A stretch of 64,000 nucleotides of DNA from Valencia hispanica. Its lineage: Eukaryota > Chordata > Actinopteri > Cyprinodontiformes > Valenciidae. The translations under genes and the position numbers were made by a program. A model generated the notes under the pieces. It was not told the origin of the DNA and made no database searches. It saw nothing but the letters and a program-made list of their open reading frames with translations. Shown here piece after piece: positions 51,006 through 61,255 of the stretch. Numbering within the stretch: position 1 is the stretch's first letter; every line of letters begins with the position of its first letter. The stretch covers positions 8,239,501 to 8,303,500 of the forward strand of contig OY747705.1 of NCBI GenBank assembly GCA_963556495.2. The letters run 5' to 3'.

Positions 51006-52752
51006 CAAACAACAATCAGCGAAAAGTAATTTCTGCATTCAATCCCATTACTCGTATAATTGTGACAAAGAAGCGAAAACAAGAAATCTGAAAATACTTC
51101 TTCACAGCACTGTTTATTAATGCAAATTAGCAATAAGCCAATCCACCACACAGTGAAAAGCGAACATACTCCCCTAGCTCACTTAAAGCCTTCATCAATC
51201 ACAGTATTACCCCAAAGCATCTTATGTGACTAGAAAATGTAGTTCTAAAAGTTGAAGCTGTCTGGCTTCAGGAAAAACACTCTGACAGGTTAACCTAACA
51301 GCAGTCCTTGAGTACAAGCACAAAAATGAATGTTTCAGCCACGTTAGTGCTGAATTTGTATAGTTAGGGAGGTTTAGAGCACAGAATATCTCAAAGTATA
51401 ACAGTCATCTTGAGTCTAGCTTTCACAGTGCTTTAACAAATGTCCAATAACCTATATCATTAGGGAAATCACAAAGATATTAAATGTATAAAAAGAGTCA
51501 AAATAACAGCTGGAATACACACATACATAGGAACATGTTACTGGAAATGTATCAGAACCAAAGTTATTATTCGTCATACTTTTACTTTTGGACATATATA
51601 TAATCAGTAGTAACAACAAAAAGGATTTTTTTTCTGGTTGTCCTAGATCGATCTGAGGTCATATTGCATCTGAACTGTACTGCACTTTGTTTGTAAGCAG
51701 AATGGAAATCATCAAACTCTGTTTAACTCTCTATTACCAAAGCAACGACAGCAGAGTTTGTTTTATTAAAACTAAACCTAGAGACTCACCTAGAAGTCCC
51801 AATTGAAATCGCCCAATTTTCAATTTGACTGGCCCTTAACGGTCACCGGCTCGTCAGAAACTCAGATCATGTTACGCTGAAAATACCAAATCTTCAAAGA
51901 TGCAGTCACTCAGTGAAGACGATTCAAATTCAGATACTTTCAGCATCACTGAGAAGTTTCAAATAAAGTCATACATATCTGTGGTTCTTTTAGGCTGCAA
52001 GAGAGTAAGACTTTCAGCAGACAACAGGAAGGTTAAGCGTATTACAGCAAAGCTGCCCTCTTATCTTTTTGAGCATTCAACCTCTTCCAGTCATGGAACA
52101 TGTTGCGCTGGGAAATGTTGGCAGTGTTTTAGAAATCTAAAAACTAAGATAAGGATCAACAATCTCTATGGAACACACATGGAGACCGCTGTTTGTTGCA
52201 GCTATTGAATGGATAATTTCCTCATGATAGTTAATCCATGGCTGCCTAAGGCAACAGCTGAACATCACTAACAATACAGCTTCCCTGTCTCCATTTGTCA
52301 TGTTGTAATGGGCAGCAGTCTGATAATCAGCTGACAGGATGTCATTATCTTGTATGGTCCTTATCAGTAGAGCACAAACTCATTCTTCCCTCAAGTAAGG
52401 ATGATCAAAGTAAGAAGTAAAGGTTTTACTATCTGATTGGCCAAATGAGTAGGGGGTCTTGTTTAGATGTGATATGGTAATTATTCAATCGGAGTTGTTG
52501 TCACTGCAGAAATGTGAAGTCATCAACAGGCCCTCATGCAAATTATGTCTAGACCTGAAGATGATGAAAGGCCATAGCGTTCAGACTTCTGCCTGTTCTT
52601 TGGTTTTATTTTTATTTAGCAGTTAAATGTAAAAAAAAAAAAAGAAAAAGAAAAGAAAAGGAGACCGGCACAGAGGGCTTTAGGCAAGTTGCGTTCACAA
52701 CTATCAGCAGTGTTACATAAGAGTTTAAAAAAGCAGGAGCGTGGGTATTCAG
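51006..52752. other. Probable gng12 3' UTR and 3' flank
   Basis: Largely repeat-free sequence downstream (minus strand) of the gng12 stop. Minus-strand AATAAA occurs close to the stop (about 52605) and again at 51112-51117. Mammalian GNG12 has a long 3' UTR, so the distal site is plausible. The plus frame at 51900-52208 shows no family features. Confidence 0.45.
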
Positions 52753-52878
52753 CTACAAAACGGTGCAAGGCTTCTTTTCCTTGAAGGGGTTCTCTGAAGT
52801 TGGGATGCCCATTAGCAGAGGGTCGTTCTTGGCATGCTCTCCACAGTAGCGCATCAGGTCTGATGAAGCCTTGGACAC
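52753..52878 (-). CDS. gng12: gng12 coding exon 2
   Basis: TTTTTGCAG acceptor; [20 protein letters not shown] through NPFKEKK to the CTVL CaaX box and TAG. Confidence 0.96.
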   Translation of the reverse strand: MSKASSDLMRYCGEHAKNDPLLMGIPTSENPFKEKKPCTVL

Positions 52879-54280
52879 CTGCAAAAATACACAAATCAAT
52901 TCACATGCAGTTTTTACAGTACCTTAAAAATATTCATTCTCACTCTTTTCACATTCTGTTACATTCCAGTTGCAAATTTGTGATATGCGGAGGTCTCTAA
53001 CTGATTCCTTAAAGGGCCGGTTGAGTATGGAGACACGGCAGCTGAGAGGAGCGGGCCGACAGATTACCCCGTCAGAAAAAGATCTGGTTAAATTACACTG
53101 AAGATCTGATAGTGGAAACGCACCTTTAGAGAAGGATCGTTCACCACTTGCATTTGTGACAGGGATTGTCAAGTAAAGTCAGATCGTAATCCTTTACACA
53201 TGCCAGACATGTTGGCAACATTATCATAGCATTGCACCCTGCAGTTTGCAGTATAAATTTTCATCTCTTCCAAAACCTTGAGTACAGAGTCATATAAAGC
53301 TTCCTCTGCATGACTTTCAATTGGTAGAAACTTCAGAAAGTATTCCTGAGAGTGTCCTTCAGGTGACACATATCTTAGGACAAATGTAAGTTGATCAACA
53401 TGTGCCACATCTGGCGTCGAGTCAACAGTATTTGAGAAGTATTTGGCCATTTTTACTTCACTGATAATTTTGGATAAAACACAATCACCCATCAGCTGAA
53501 TAAATTCTTCACAGGTTTTGGAAGAAAGACGGAAAGGTGTTCCTGCACCTGCATTTCCAAATATTTCTATATAAGACTTCCGAAAAGGATCCAACTTGCT
53601 GATTAACTCCAGAATTCCCAGGTAATTGCCATTATCAACCCTGCATAAAACGTCATTGGAGCCTCTAAGAGTCAGTCTCCTCTCTGCCAAAAACTTAACA
53701 ACAGACAGAACTCTTCTTAACACCGATATGTGCACTCTGATTCAAATTGCTGCTGCTGCAGTTCTGAATCTATCCTCCCGCTGGCTGATGATAGTGTAAT
53801 ATATGTCAGCATAGCTTTTCTGCGATGTTCGCTATTTTTGTGCTCCTTCATACGTTCCGTTGCGTGCTTCCAGTCATTGAAACCCGTTTCAAAGCATGAC
53901 TGACTTAAAGCATCGCTGAAAACCCAACAGGCAAATCAAAACACAGCTTCGGTGGATGGAGAGTAGCAACCACTGTCGAGATGGCAAGATGTGTAGTCAC
54001 TGTTCAGCTTGTTCGGATTGAATATTAATTAAAATGAATAAAGTTAATTACGATTGCAAATGTATGCATATATATTATCATAAAAAAATAGATGGGTAAA
54101 AATAGATTATGATGGAATTTTTTTGACCCCGTCGGTCAAAATGACAGACATCGCTGAAGTCTAGTGCGACCTCTAATATGGACCCACTTTTATCCTCTCG
54201 ATGCGAGCTTCTCTCCTCAGTTGCTGCACCGTTCGCCTGGCCTGAGAGATGCTACTAGAGCTTGCCGTTTTTGATGACAT
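52753..54280 (-). CDS. gng12: G-protein gamma-12 subunit
   Basis: Two coding exons: 54188-54280 (31 codons) and 52753-52878 (41 codons plus stop), giving 72 residues, the same length as human GNG12. The protein begins [20 protein letters not shown], has the coiled-coil [11 protein letters not shown], then [20 protein letters not shown] and [21 protein letters not shown]. It ends in a CaaX box (CTVL) whose Leu predicts geranylgeranylation. Gamma subunits pair obligately with beta and anchor the complex at the inner plasma membrane. The intron sits at IERIK/VSK. Non-coding 5' exons should lie to the right of 54300. Tail-to-tail with gadd45a, as in human. Two gng12 copies may exist in teleosts. 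Confidence 0.96.
52920..54050 (-). pseudogene. hAT-type transposase remnant (TTF zinc finger / DUF4371 / hAT-C)
   Basis: Sits in the gng12 intron, same strand. From right to left: [20 protein letters not shown] (TTF-type region, about 53890), a 188-codon frame (53169-53735) with [56 protein letters not shown] and [10 protein letters not shown] (DUF4371 RNase-H-like core), then [14 protein letters not shown] at 53172, the start of the hAT dimerisation domain, cut short. A shift near 53735 and an internal deletion at about 53170, where the C-terminal half of the core is missing, inactivate it. Terminal repeats were not identified. Confidence 0.85.
54188..54280 (-). CDS. gng12: gng12 coding exon 1
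   Basis: ATG at 54278-54280 to ERIK; donor AAAA/GTGGGT. The exon continues upstream as 5' UTR. Confidence 0.95.
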
Positions 54281-55360
54281 CTCCGCTTTCAGGCGACTCT
54301 GCTTGAACCTGTAGAAGAGAGAGATAGACTTGTTAACTGAACTTTAATTAGACAAGGCATACAGATGATATTTACACAAGGTTAACCAACGAAGCCACAG
54401 TGGAATTAGGCTGCTCAAACATTGACTGGTAACACAATGTTCCTGTGGGATTAAAGAAGCAACAAAGAGGTCAAAAATGCAGCTGTGGCTCCGGCTGCTT
54501 TTTTAGAGCATCAATAAAAGCAGCAACTAGGCCAGCAAAGTATGATTGGATATTATTATCAGTGTTATCTACTAAGAAAAGAATCTCGTTTAGAAACCAA
54601 GGTCTTCTTCTTGGTGTTGCAGTTCTGCAATGCAATCCAAAGTGTTCCTTTTTATCATGTGGTTCTAATGATACTGATCAATCAATTATTGTTCTTGATT
54701 TTAAAATGTCTCCTAACGTTGTCTTAAAAAATGCAATCAATTTAGAATAAATAACTTGACATCTCTTTGTGGAAACGCAGTTTATGTCGTTTAAGTTGTC
54801 CCTGTCAAATGCATGAACGGATTTATAAATAGTAAAAGAGAAGATGTTGCTGTGACACACAACACAGTTCCATGGGCTCAAAATTCTACAATAACATTAT
54901 TGTTCCAGGCAGGAAAAAGTGGACAAATGATAAATGTGCAACAGAAAAAACGTGACTTCATTAATACAAGAAGTAATGTTACTCAGATGTTAAAGCACAA
55001 TGGGTTTTTTATCTCAATGGCTGTGCAACTTCTGAGAAATGACTGTCGACTTAGTGTTGATTTGGCTCAATGTGCGTAAAAGCTCTGACCCAACCTAACA
55101 GACTCCTGTTTCACAATTCCCACTTCCAGGATGCAAAGGCTTGTCTTTGCCGGCTCATTACGTCACTCCCTGTACTACTTGCAGGAGAGGCTGCACAACT
55201 ATTTTCAACATTTCATTCCGGCCAACTGCTGTGCAGAAGTCAGAGCGGAAACAGACCTAGAGCAAAGTCTGATATCTTCTGTCTGGAGCACCTCACCAAG
55301 CTTAAGAAAGGGAAACAACTTCCTGTAATCTGTAAGGCTATGCAAAGTTGTTGCTTGGCA
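54281..55360. other. gng12 5' intron side, no recognised exon
   Basis: AT-rich sequence upstream (minus strand) of the gng12 start codon. No convincing 5' exon. The plus frames at 54445-54750 and 54813-55079 have no recognisable domain. Confidence 0.4.
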
Positions 55361-55369
55361 TCAGCGCCC

Positions 55370-55640
55370 AAAGTAACAAATTTGAATGCTAATGCAAGAG
55401 GAACAGAACAAAGTTTCTTTATTGTTACAGCAGGACATGGTGCACGGTTAAGAATGGATTCGAAAGCCAGAATGGCTCAGTTCTGATCGTCTGAAGCTGT
55501 TGTTCCTGGAACAATATGAAGAACACTGCGGGAAGTGGCGTGGTGACATGTGGTGCTCTCAGTGTTTGCTCTGTGCTCTGGTGCCGGATATTATGGAGGA
55601 GGGGGACCAGTTGAAATGCAAGTCAGATGAAACATGGGCA
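55370..55640 (-). repeat. Repeat block A, copy 2, inverted
   Basis: The reverse complement of this stretch matches 49377-49645. The block-B-proximal end lies at the left (55375), and block B itself is 1.7 kb away at 57365. Confidence 0.88.
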
Positions 55641-57000
55641 ACTGCAGGCCCAACTACAGAGAGGAGACGAGACCACGCATCCCTCTAATCCCAACTCCTC
55701 TCCCCCCACCCACTGCCCTTCCGCTTCCTCTACAGGAAACTGGATCGCCAGTTACCCTCCAAAGCATAAATGATTAAATATGGGGTGGAGGCTATAAAAA
55801 TAGAAGCTTCACACAGAAGAGTTACCAAGGAAACAGAGAAATGAGTCCTGCTGCAGCTATAAATAGAGAGTGGGAGTTTTAAAGCATGCATTTAGGCCAA
55901 GCCGTCTAGCAGATCAAAATCACAAGCAACATTACATTTGTTCAAAGTGTGTACAACGCTCAATCTGTTGTTGTAAGTTTTGCCTTCTTGACCTTTGGAC
56001 TCATTGTTCCATGGCGTGCCTCTCGTGTCAACACAGCTGTAGCGTTTAAACACACAACGGCAGCAGCTAGGCGTGAGTGGCAGCGAGAGGGGGAGCTGGA
56101 TCAGAGCAGGGCGGTGCACCGACACTGTGTGACGCTGGCCGCTAATACAGACCCTAGAAAGTTCCAGTACTAACCCTGGACCGACCACAACTGACACTGA
56201 TCCTTTTTTCACAAGATGTGGACCTCTGCCCTCTTTATTTAGGAAGTAGTATAGCAAGGGACATTGATAAATATAGCAGTGTTTTCCAGACGTGGTCCTC
56301 AAGGGGAACACCAGCCTGCCTCATTTAGACTTTTCAAAGGAACAGATTAACAACATCTTGTCACAAAGTTCTGCAGACCACGCAAAATCTGTTAAGTTAA
56401 AGCAGAAAACGGGTACACAGTTACACCCTGGGTTTAGCATTGACACCACCAATTGTGCAGCTTAAAACAAAAACCATTCTCCTTGTATTTCTAACCTGAA
56501 CAAACTCTAGCTTTATTAGACCTACGCACAGTAGGCTGACTGCTGTGGAACAGGAGCATATGTGCTCAACAACAGTGCTTACCTCTAAAGAAAAGCAGGC
56601 AGCAATCATCACTTTACATCAAATTTCATCATCTGTAATAAAATTGCTGCCAAGCATATCGCATATCACTGAGACGTCGTGTAACACACATTTTCTTCGA
56701 ACACCACTGCCTGCATTAGCCGCAGAAAGGAAACAGAGGGCAAAAACGATGGAGTCAGAAAAATCCAGTTTCTGCTACGTCACAGAGAAAATTAGTATTC
56801 ATGGACTTACCCACTTTGGCTTGTATTGATTCTGCGGCCAGGAGAGAGCAGAGCAGGTCTCTGGTAGTTAAAGTTAACCGTTAGCAACTCCACATGGCAG
56901 AATAGTTCAGGCTTGTGTTATTTGTGGAGATAACACATCAGCGTAGCATTTTTTACGCAAGAAAGAAAAGCTGGGAAAGAAATGGTTGGAACTTGTATGT
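55641..57000. other. Segment between separated repeat blocks
   Basis: No recognised exon. The minus-strand frame at 55892-56311 shows no known domain. This segment would be the inverted part if one inversion separated blocks A and B. Confidence 0.35.
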
Positions 57001-57002
57001 AT

Positions 57003-57095
57003 GACTGAATTGAAATTACCTTTTTTTTGCCTTGGGATGACATTTGATGTGAATCGGCGCTATATAAATAAACTGAATTGAAAATTTAATTTAAT
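57003..57095 (+). repeat. L2 3' tail, very short
   Basis: GAATTGAAATTACC, GCCTTGGGATGACATTTGATG and CGCTATATAAATAAACTGAATTG are the last 90 bp of the L2 family. Confidence 0.8.
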
Positions 57096-57364
57096 TGAAC
57101 TTGTCTTTGGTACACAACCAGTGAAGTAAGTTCTGTTAGTTATTTGTCCAAAGGCAATAAAAGTTGCATTGCTGTGAGCCAATCAGAGGTGAGACGTTTG
57201 CATATCATGAATATGAATGAATAAGACTCATAATCCTGTTGTTTCTACCCACCCACTCCTCTGACAAACCTCAACCTCCTGAAATAAGAGCAGGAGAGGC
57301 TTTTTTCCATAGACAATGACTCACAAGGCATTCATTCACACTAGAGACCAGAACAGTTTTATTG

Positions 57365-57672
57365 AAGAAAAAAAAGTGAATGAGACCTTCAAGGTAAAAG
57401 TGTTGAGTGCTAACGAAAAAGACAGAGATGTCCAACAGAGCCTAGGAAGAGGACTGCGGTGCAACATTGGCAGCAGAAGATTGTGTGCATGTCCATCCAT
57501 CCATCCATCCATCCATCCATCCATCCATCCATCCATCCATCCATCCATCCATCCATCCATCCATGCTTGCAGAGTTGCAGAGGGGATGGTGCCTATCTCA
57601 AGTGGCTATTGGGAGAGAGACAGTGTGCACCCTGAAAAGGTTGCCTGTGCATCACATAGCAACATAAGGGCT
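57365..57672 (+). repeat. Repeat block B, copy 2, with long (ATCC)n
   Basis: Matches 49650-49920 in direct orientation. The CATC tract (57491-57563) is longer than in copy 1 (49768-49813). Confidence 0.92.
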
Positions 57673-58069
57673 TTTCCACCAAAAGGAACAGATGCTAGTT
57701 TGGTGCCGATGCCAGAGCCAGTGCTTAGTCAATTCTTAGCTGGTTGTTTCAAAGAATCAGTAGGTTTTACACTGACACGGGGACTAGTTGGTGCTGAGTC
57801 ATAACGTCATCTAAAGCGTCACAATGCAACTGCATACGCCTACATGGATAAAAGAAAACTGGAAGCACGCAAACAGGGCGAGTAATTTTGACATTGGAAT
57901 AGTTGATTATGCCAACAAAGAACCGGATCCAACCAAATATGACTCTGGCAACAAAGCATCACTGGAATGAGGTCAATAGAAAAAGGCACATAGACACACA
58001 GGACAAAACCATGCATGCGCACTTACTTCTAAGACCAATTTAGAGATACCATTTACCCTTGACAGTCAT

Positions 58070-58235
58070 GTTTTTGGGCTGTGAGAAGTAGCCAGAGTAC
58101 CTGGAGAGAAGCCAAGCATACACAGGGAGAACATGCACACTCCATGCAGAAAGATCCAAGACTGGGATTCAAACCTAGCAGGTACTTGCTGCAAGGCAAC
58201 AGTGCTACCAACTGCACCACTCTGAAGCCCAACTG
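58070..58235 (-). repeat. tRNA-derived SINE-like repeat
   Basis: The minus strand reads GTGGTGCAGTTGGTAGCACT, GTTGCCTTGCAGCAAG and GGTTTGAATCCC, giving plausible pol III A-box (TGGTGCAGTTGG) and B-box (GGTTTGAATCC) sequences. The body continues GCATGGAGTGTGCATGTTCT and CTCTCCAGGTACTCTGGC, familiar in fish repeats. Not a functional tRNA. Confidence 0.65.
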
Positions 58236-58544
58236 CAAATAAGTGAAAACTTGTGAATAATGACCTTGGGATATGAAGGGCAGCAAAAAAGCTGCTTCGG
58301 TCCAAAAAGAGATCAAGAAATGACATTTCGTGGGAATTACAATGTTAGACAAGAACAAGACTCGTATTTGCTTTAAATACAGAGCAACAAAGACACTCTT
58401 AGGATGTCATGGGAGCCCCATTCTTTTAGTTTACCTTTTGATAAAGCTAATGTCACCCCTCAAACTGACTTAGAAATGGTGTGGAAATAACAGAAGGAAC
58501 GCAGAATGGATTCTTCGAATGTCCAGAAAAACCAGTTAGATCCT

Positions 58545-58739
58545 GTAGTGCCTTGCAAAAGTATTCACACCCCCTTGAACTATTTCATGTCACAATCACA
58601 AACGTTAATGTATTTCAGTTGGACTTTAAAGCTGCAGACTTATGAGATTTTTCTTCTTCCTGCTCCATTTCCACCTGTGTTGACTAACTGTATGTGTTTG
58701 TAATTGAAAGGTGTCATTTGTGAAATATAGAAAATAAAC

Positions 58740-58770
<31 letters not shown>

Positions 58771-58775
58771 CTTTA
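58545..58775. repeat. Tc1 end fragment followed by (ATTG)n
   Basis: AGTGCCTTGCAAAAGTATTC at 58547-58566 is a Tc1 terminal repeat. It is followed by an unrelated stretch ending AATAAACCGATTGATTGATT with seven or so GATT units, probably another repeat's tail. Confidence 0.6.
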
Positions 58776-59369
58776 GGTGACGGACCAATAAAAAGTAGTG
58801 GTTGATTGCGAAGTTAAATGACAAGACCTGGTTGATTTTTATTGCAAACTGCTACAATCCCTAGGAATAAAAGATATTATATTTAATTTCTTGTATAATT
58901 GTAGTATACCAGGTCACAAACTTGTACACTGACCTATCAGAAGCTGGAACATGCTCCAAGACAGCGGCACGCCTTTTGTAATGTCAAGAATTTCCTGCGT
59001 GCCTGGCATTTGATCAATCAAATTAAACAGATTTTGTATCAAGGACTTCAATTTTATGTCTGTTGTATTTCATGAACTGCACAATCTTATTGTTGAACTA
59101 TATAGATAACTGTGACTCAGTCAGAGCTGACACTACTGCAGGAACCACTTCCCCTATTTTTATAAAAACACGAACAACAGGTTTTTCACTCTTATATGAC
59201 AAAGTCTCGGTAACCTACTTTCTCAGAATGTTGGGAACAGCACATCAACATGCAAAAATACCCCATGTTATATTATGGTTTCACTGAGATTGTATGTGGA
59301 GGATGACAAACAGTGTATAATTCTAGAGTGGAAAGAAAAGGATACAATCTGCAAACTGCACCTGATTCT

Positions 59370-59770
59370 ACACTCTTTCGCTATATGTACATCTGCAGGC
59401 ATTGTAATTTGGGTTGAATCTCTTCCAGCTCTGCATATCTACAAACTAACCTGTTTACAATGTTTTTTTCTTTTCAAAACACCTGAAGCTCATTCTGAAT
59501 GGATGGGAAGTGCCTAAAAACATCAAATTCTCCCAACTGAATTAAGACCTGGACTTAGACTGGCCCAATCTAATACCAAACAAGGGTTTTTTTTCTCTCC
59601 CCATTGCAGCCTTAGCTGTATGTTTATGATTGTTATCCTGATGGTAGGTGACTCTCCACCCGGGTTCTCTTTGTCACTTCTCCCATTAATTCTCATTTGA
59701 CAAGTTTGGGGCCAAGCTATACATTTTTTTTACACTGGATATAATGTTCTCAAAGTTAGCATAGGATCAG
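59370..59770 (-). mobile_element. Very old Tc1 relic
   Basis: Short blocks in the correct order (CATATCTACAAACTAACCTG, GAATTAAGACCTGGACTTAGAC, CTGTATGTTTATGATTGTTATCCTGATGGTAGG) correspond to the Tc1 transposase region. Heavily diverged. Confidence 0.6.
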
Positions 59771-60799
59771 AAACCTACCTGTTTACTTTATTTTTCATGA
59801 ACTCTTCCTCTGAGTTTAGAATCAATATCAGCATCTCTTGAAATAATTGAGTTTGGTGTAATTACTTAAAAGACTCAAGTTCATTGATAATTTCCCTCTT
59901 TGAGTTATGGCCCATAGGAAAGACCTGTGAGGTACTAACTGTTCTTTTCTGGACCACAGCAGCAGGAAGGGACCTTTGAAGGCTAATTAGATTGACAGTG
60001 AACACTCCTCCCCTCAGGCCAGAAGAGCCTCGTGTGGCATATTGTATATACTTAGTGAAAAGGTGAACAGGGTTCGCACACAGTTCCAGCAGGACTGGTG
60101 TATCACACGTAGCTCGCTGCTGCTGAGGCCCTTCTCGCCTCAGGCTCCACAGTAGTGTTCAGTTCTATTTTTTTATATTTTTTACCTGCAGGTTTTTGAC
60201 AGTCATAGACACAATCTCCATTCATCGCATTGTTTGACTTTTCTCTTGACTGAACAGTGATCCCATGCATGATGCATAATATGCATTTTGAGAATTAAAG
60301 AAAATACCTCAAATAATTCTGCCAAAAATAGGAAGTTAGAGTTGTAAACAAAAAGTACAGAAGGTCCTGACTTTATGAGGGGTCATGAGCTGAGCTGGCT
60401 GTTTCCTGTACATTCCATGCTGAGCTGTGTTGTCTCTATGGCTGTACCCTTCTATTTAGCACACAGTAGATAAGTGTATCTTTTTTTTTAAGTGTCCTTT
60501 TTGCCTGAGTACTTGAAAGTGATCCCTCCCCTCCTTTGCTTGCTTCAATCTCCCACCTTTGTTGATGGAAGCTTCAGCTTACTCCAGCTGGACATTGTGT
60601 GTCTCTGTCTCTGTTATAGGAGTCCTGCTTGCACGTCCAATGTGTCTATGGCACAGAATGTCTCTCTGACAGCTCATGACATCATTTTGTAGTTCTTTCT
60701 TCAGTGCTTGAGATTTAAAGACTTGTTGCCCATATTTCTGCAACATTTGGACACACAAGTCCAAGACTTAATGTCTTTGCTTCACTGTAAGTTTACACG

Positions 60800-61255
60800 G
60801 ACCCTTATAAGAGTATTTAAAACCGTTGAATTTATCCACATTTTGTTACATAACAACCACAAACTTCAAAGTGTTTCATTTGGACTTTGCAACGTACCGA
60901 CAAAAAGTACCTTCTGATTATAAAGCCTAGATAGTACGTTTCACATTTGCTTTAGAAATAGAAATTTGAAAAGTGAGGTGTGGTTTTGCATTGAGCCCCA
61001 AGGACTGAGTACCATTTAGAGCTAGAGAAAGGCACCAGCCCCCCACGACCCTGCAAGGATTATTTGTATAGACATTGAAAGGATGGATGGATGGATGGAT
61101 GGATGGATGGATGGATGGATGGATGGATGGATGGTTGGGTCATTTTCCTAATAAATCCAATCAATTCTAAATGAAATATACAGAAGTTTGTGCCTGTAAT
61201 GTGAAAACGTGAAAAAACACAAGCGTTATGCATGCTTTAACAAGCCACTGTATGT
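60800..61255. mobile_element. Collapsed Tc1 copy with nested GGAT-tailed fragment
   Basis: Left: AGAGTATTTAAAACCGTTGAA, TCCACATTTTGTTACATAAC. Right: GTGCCTGTAATGTGAAAACG, ACAAGCCACTGTA. These are the two Tc1 inverted repeats, with the transposase missing. Between them 61005-61134 is a GGAT-tailed LINE 3' end. Confidence 0.7.
61005..61134 (+). repeat. GGAT-tailed LINE 3' end with (GGAT)n
   Basis: GAGAAAGGCACCAGCCCCCC, ACGACCCTGCAAGGATTA, then thirteen or so GGAT units at 61081-61133. Confidence 0.85.

Noticed and set aside
58160..58235. tRNA-like sequence with A- and B-box
   Set aside because: It lacks a foldable tRNA body and continues into a dispersed repeat, so it is a SINE head rather than a tRNA gene.
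1005..61134. Regularly spaced repeats as a CRISPR-like array
   Set aside because: All tandem repeats are simple microsatellites or a two-unit duplication; no spacer structure, and the genome is a vertebrate.
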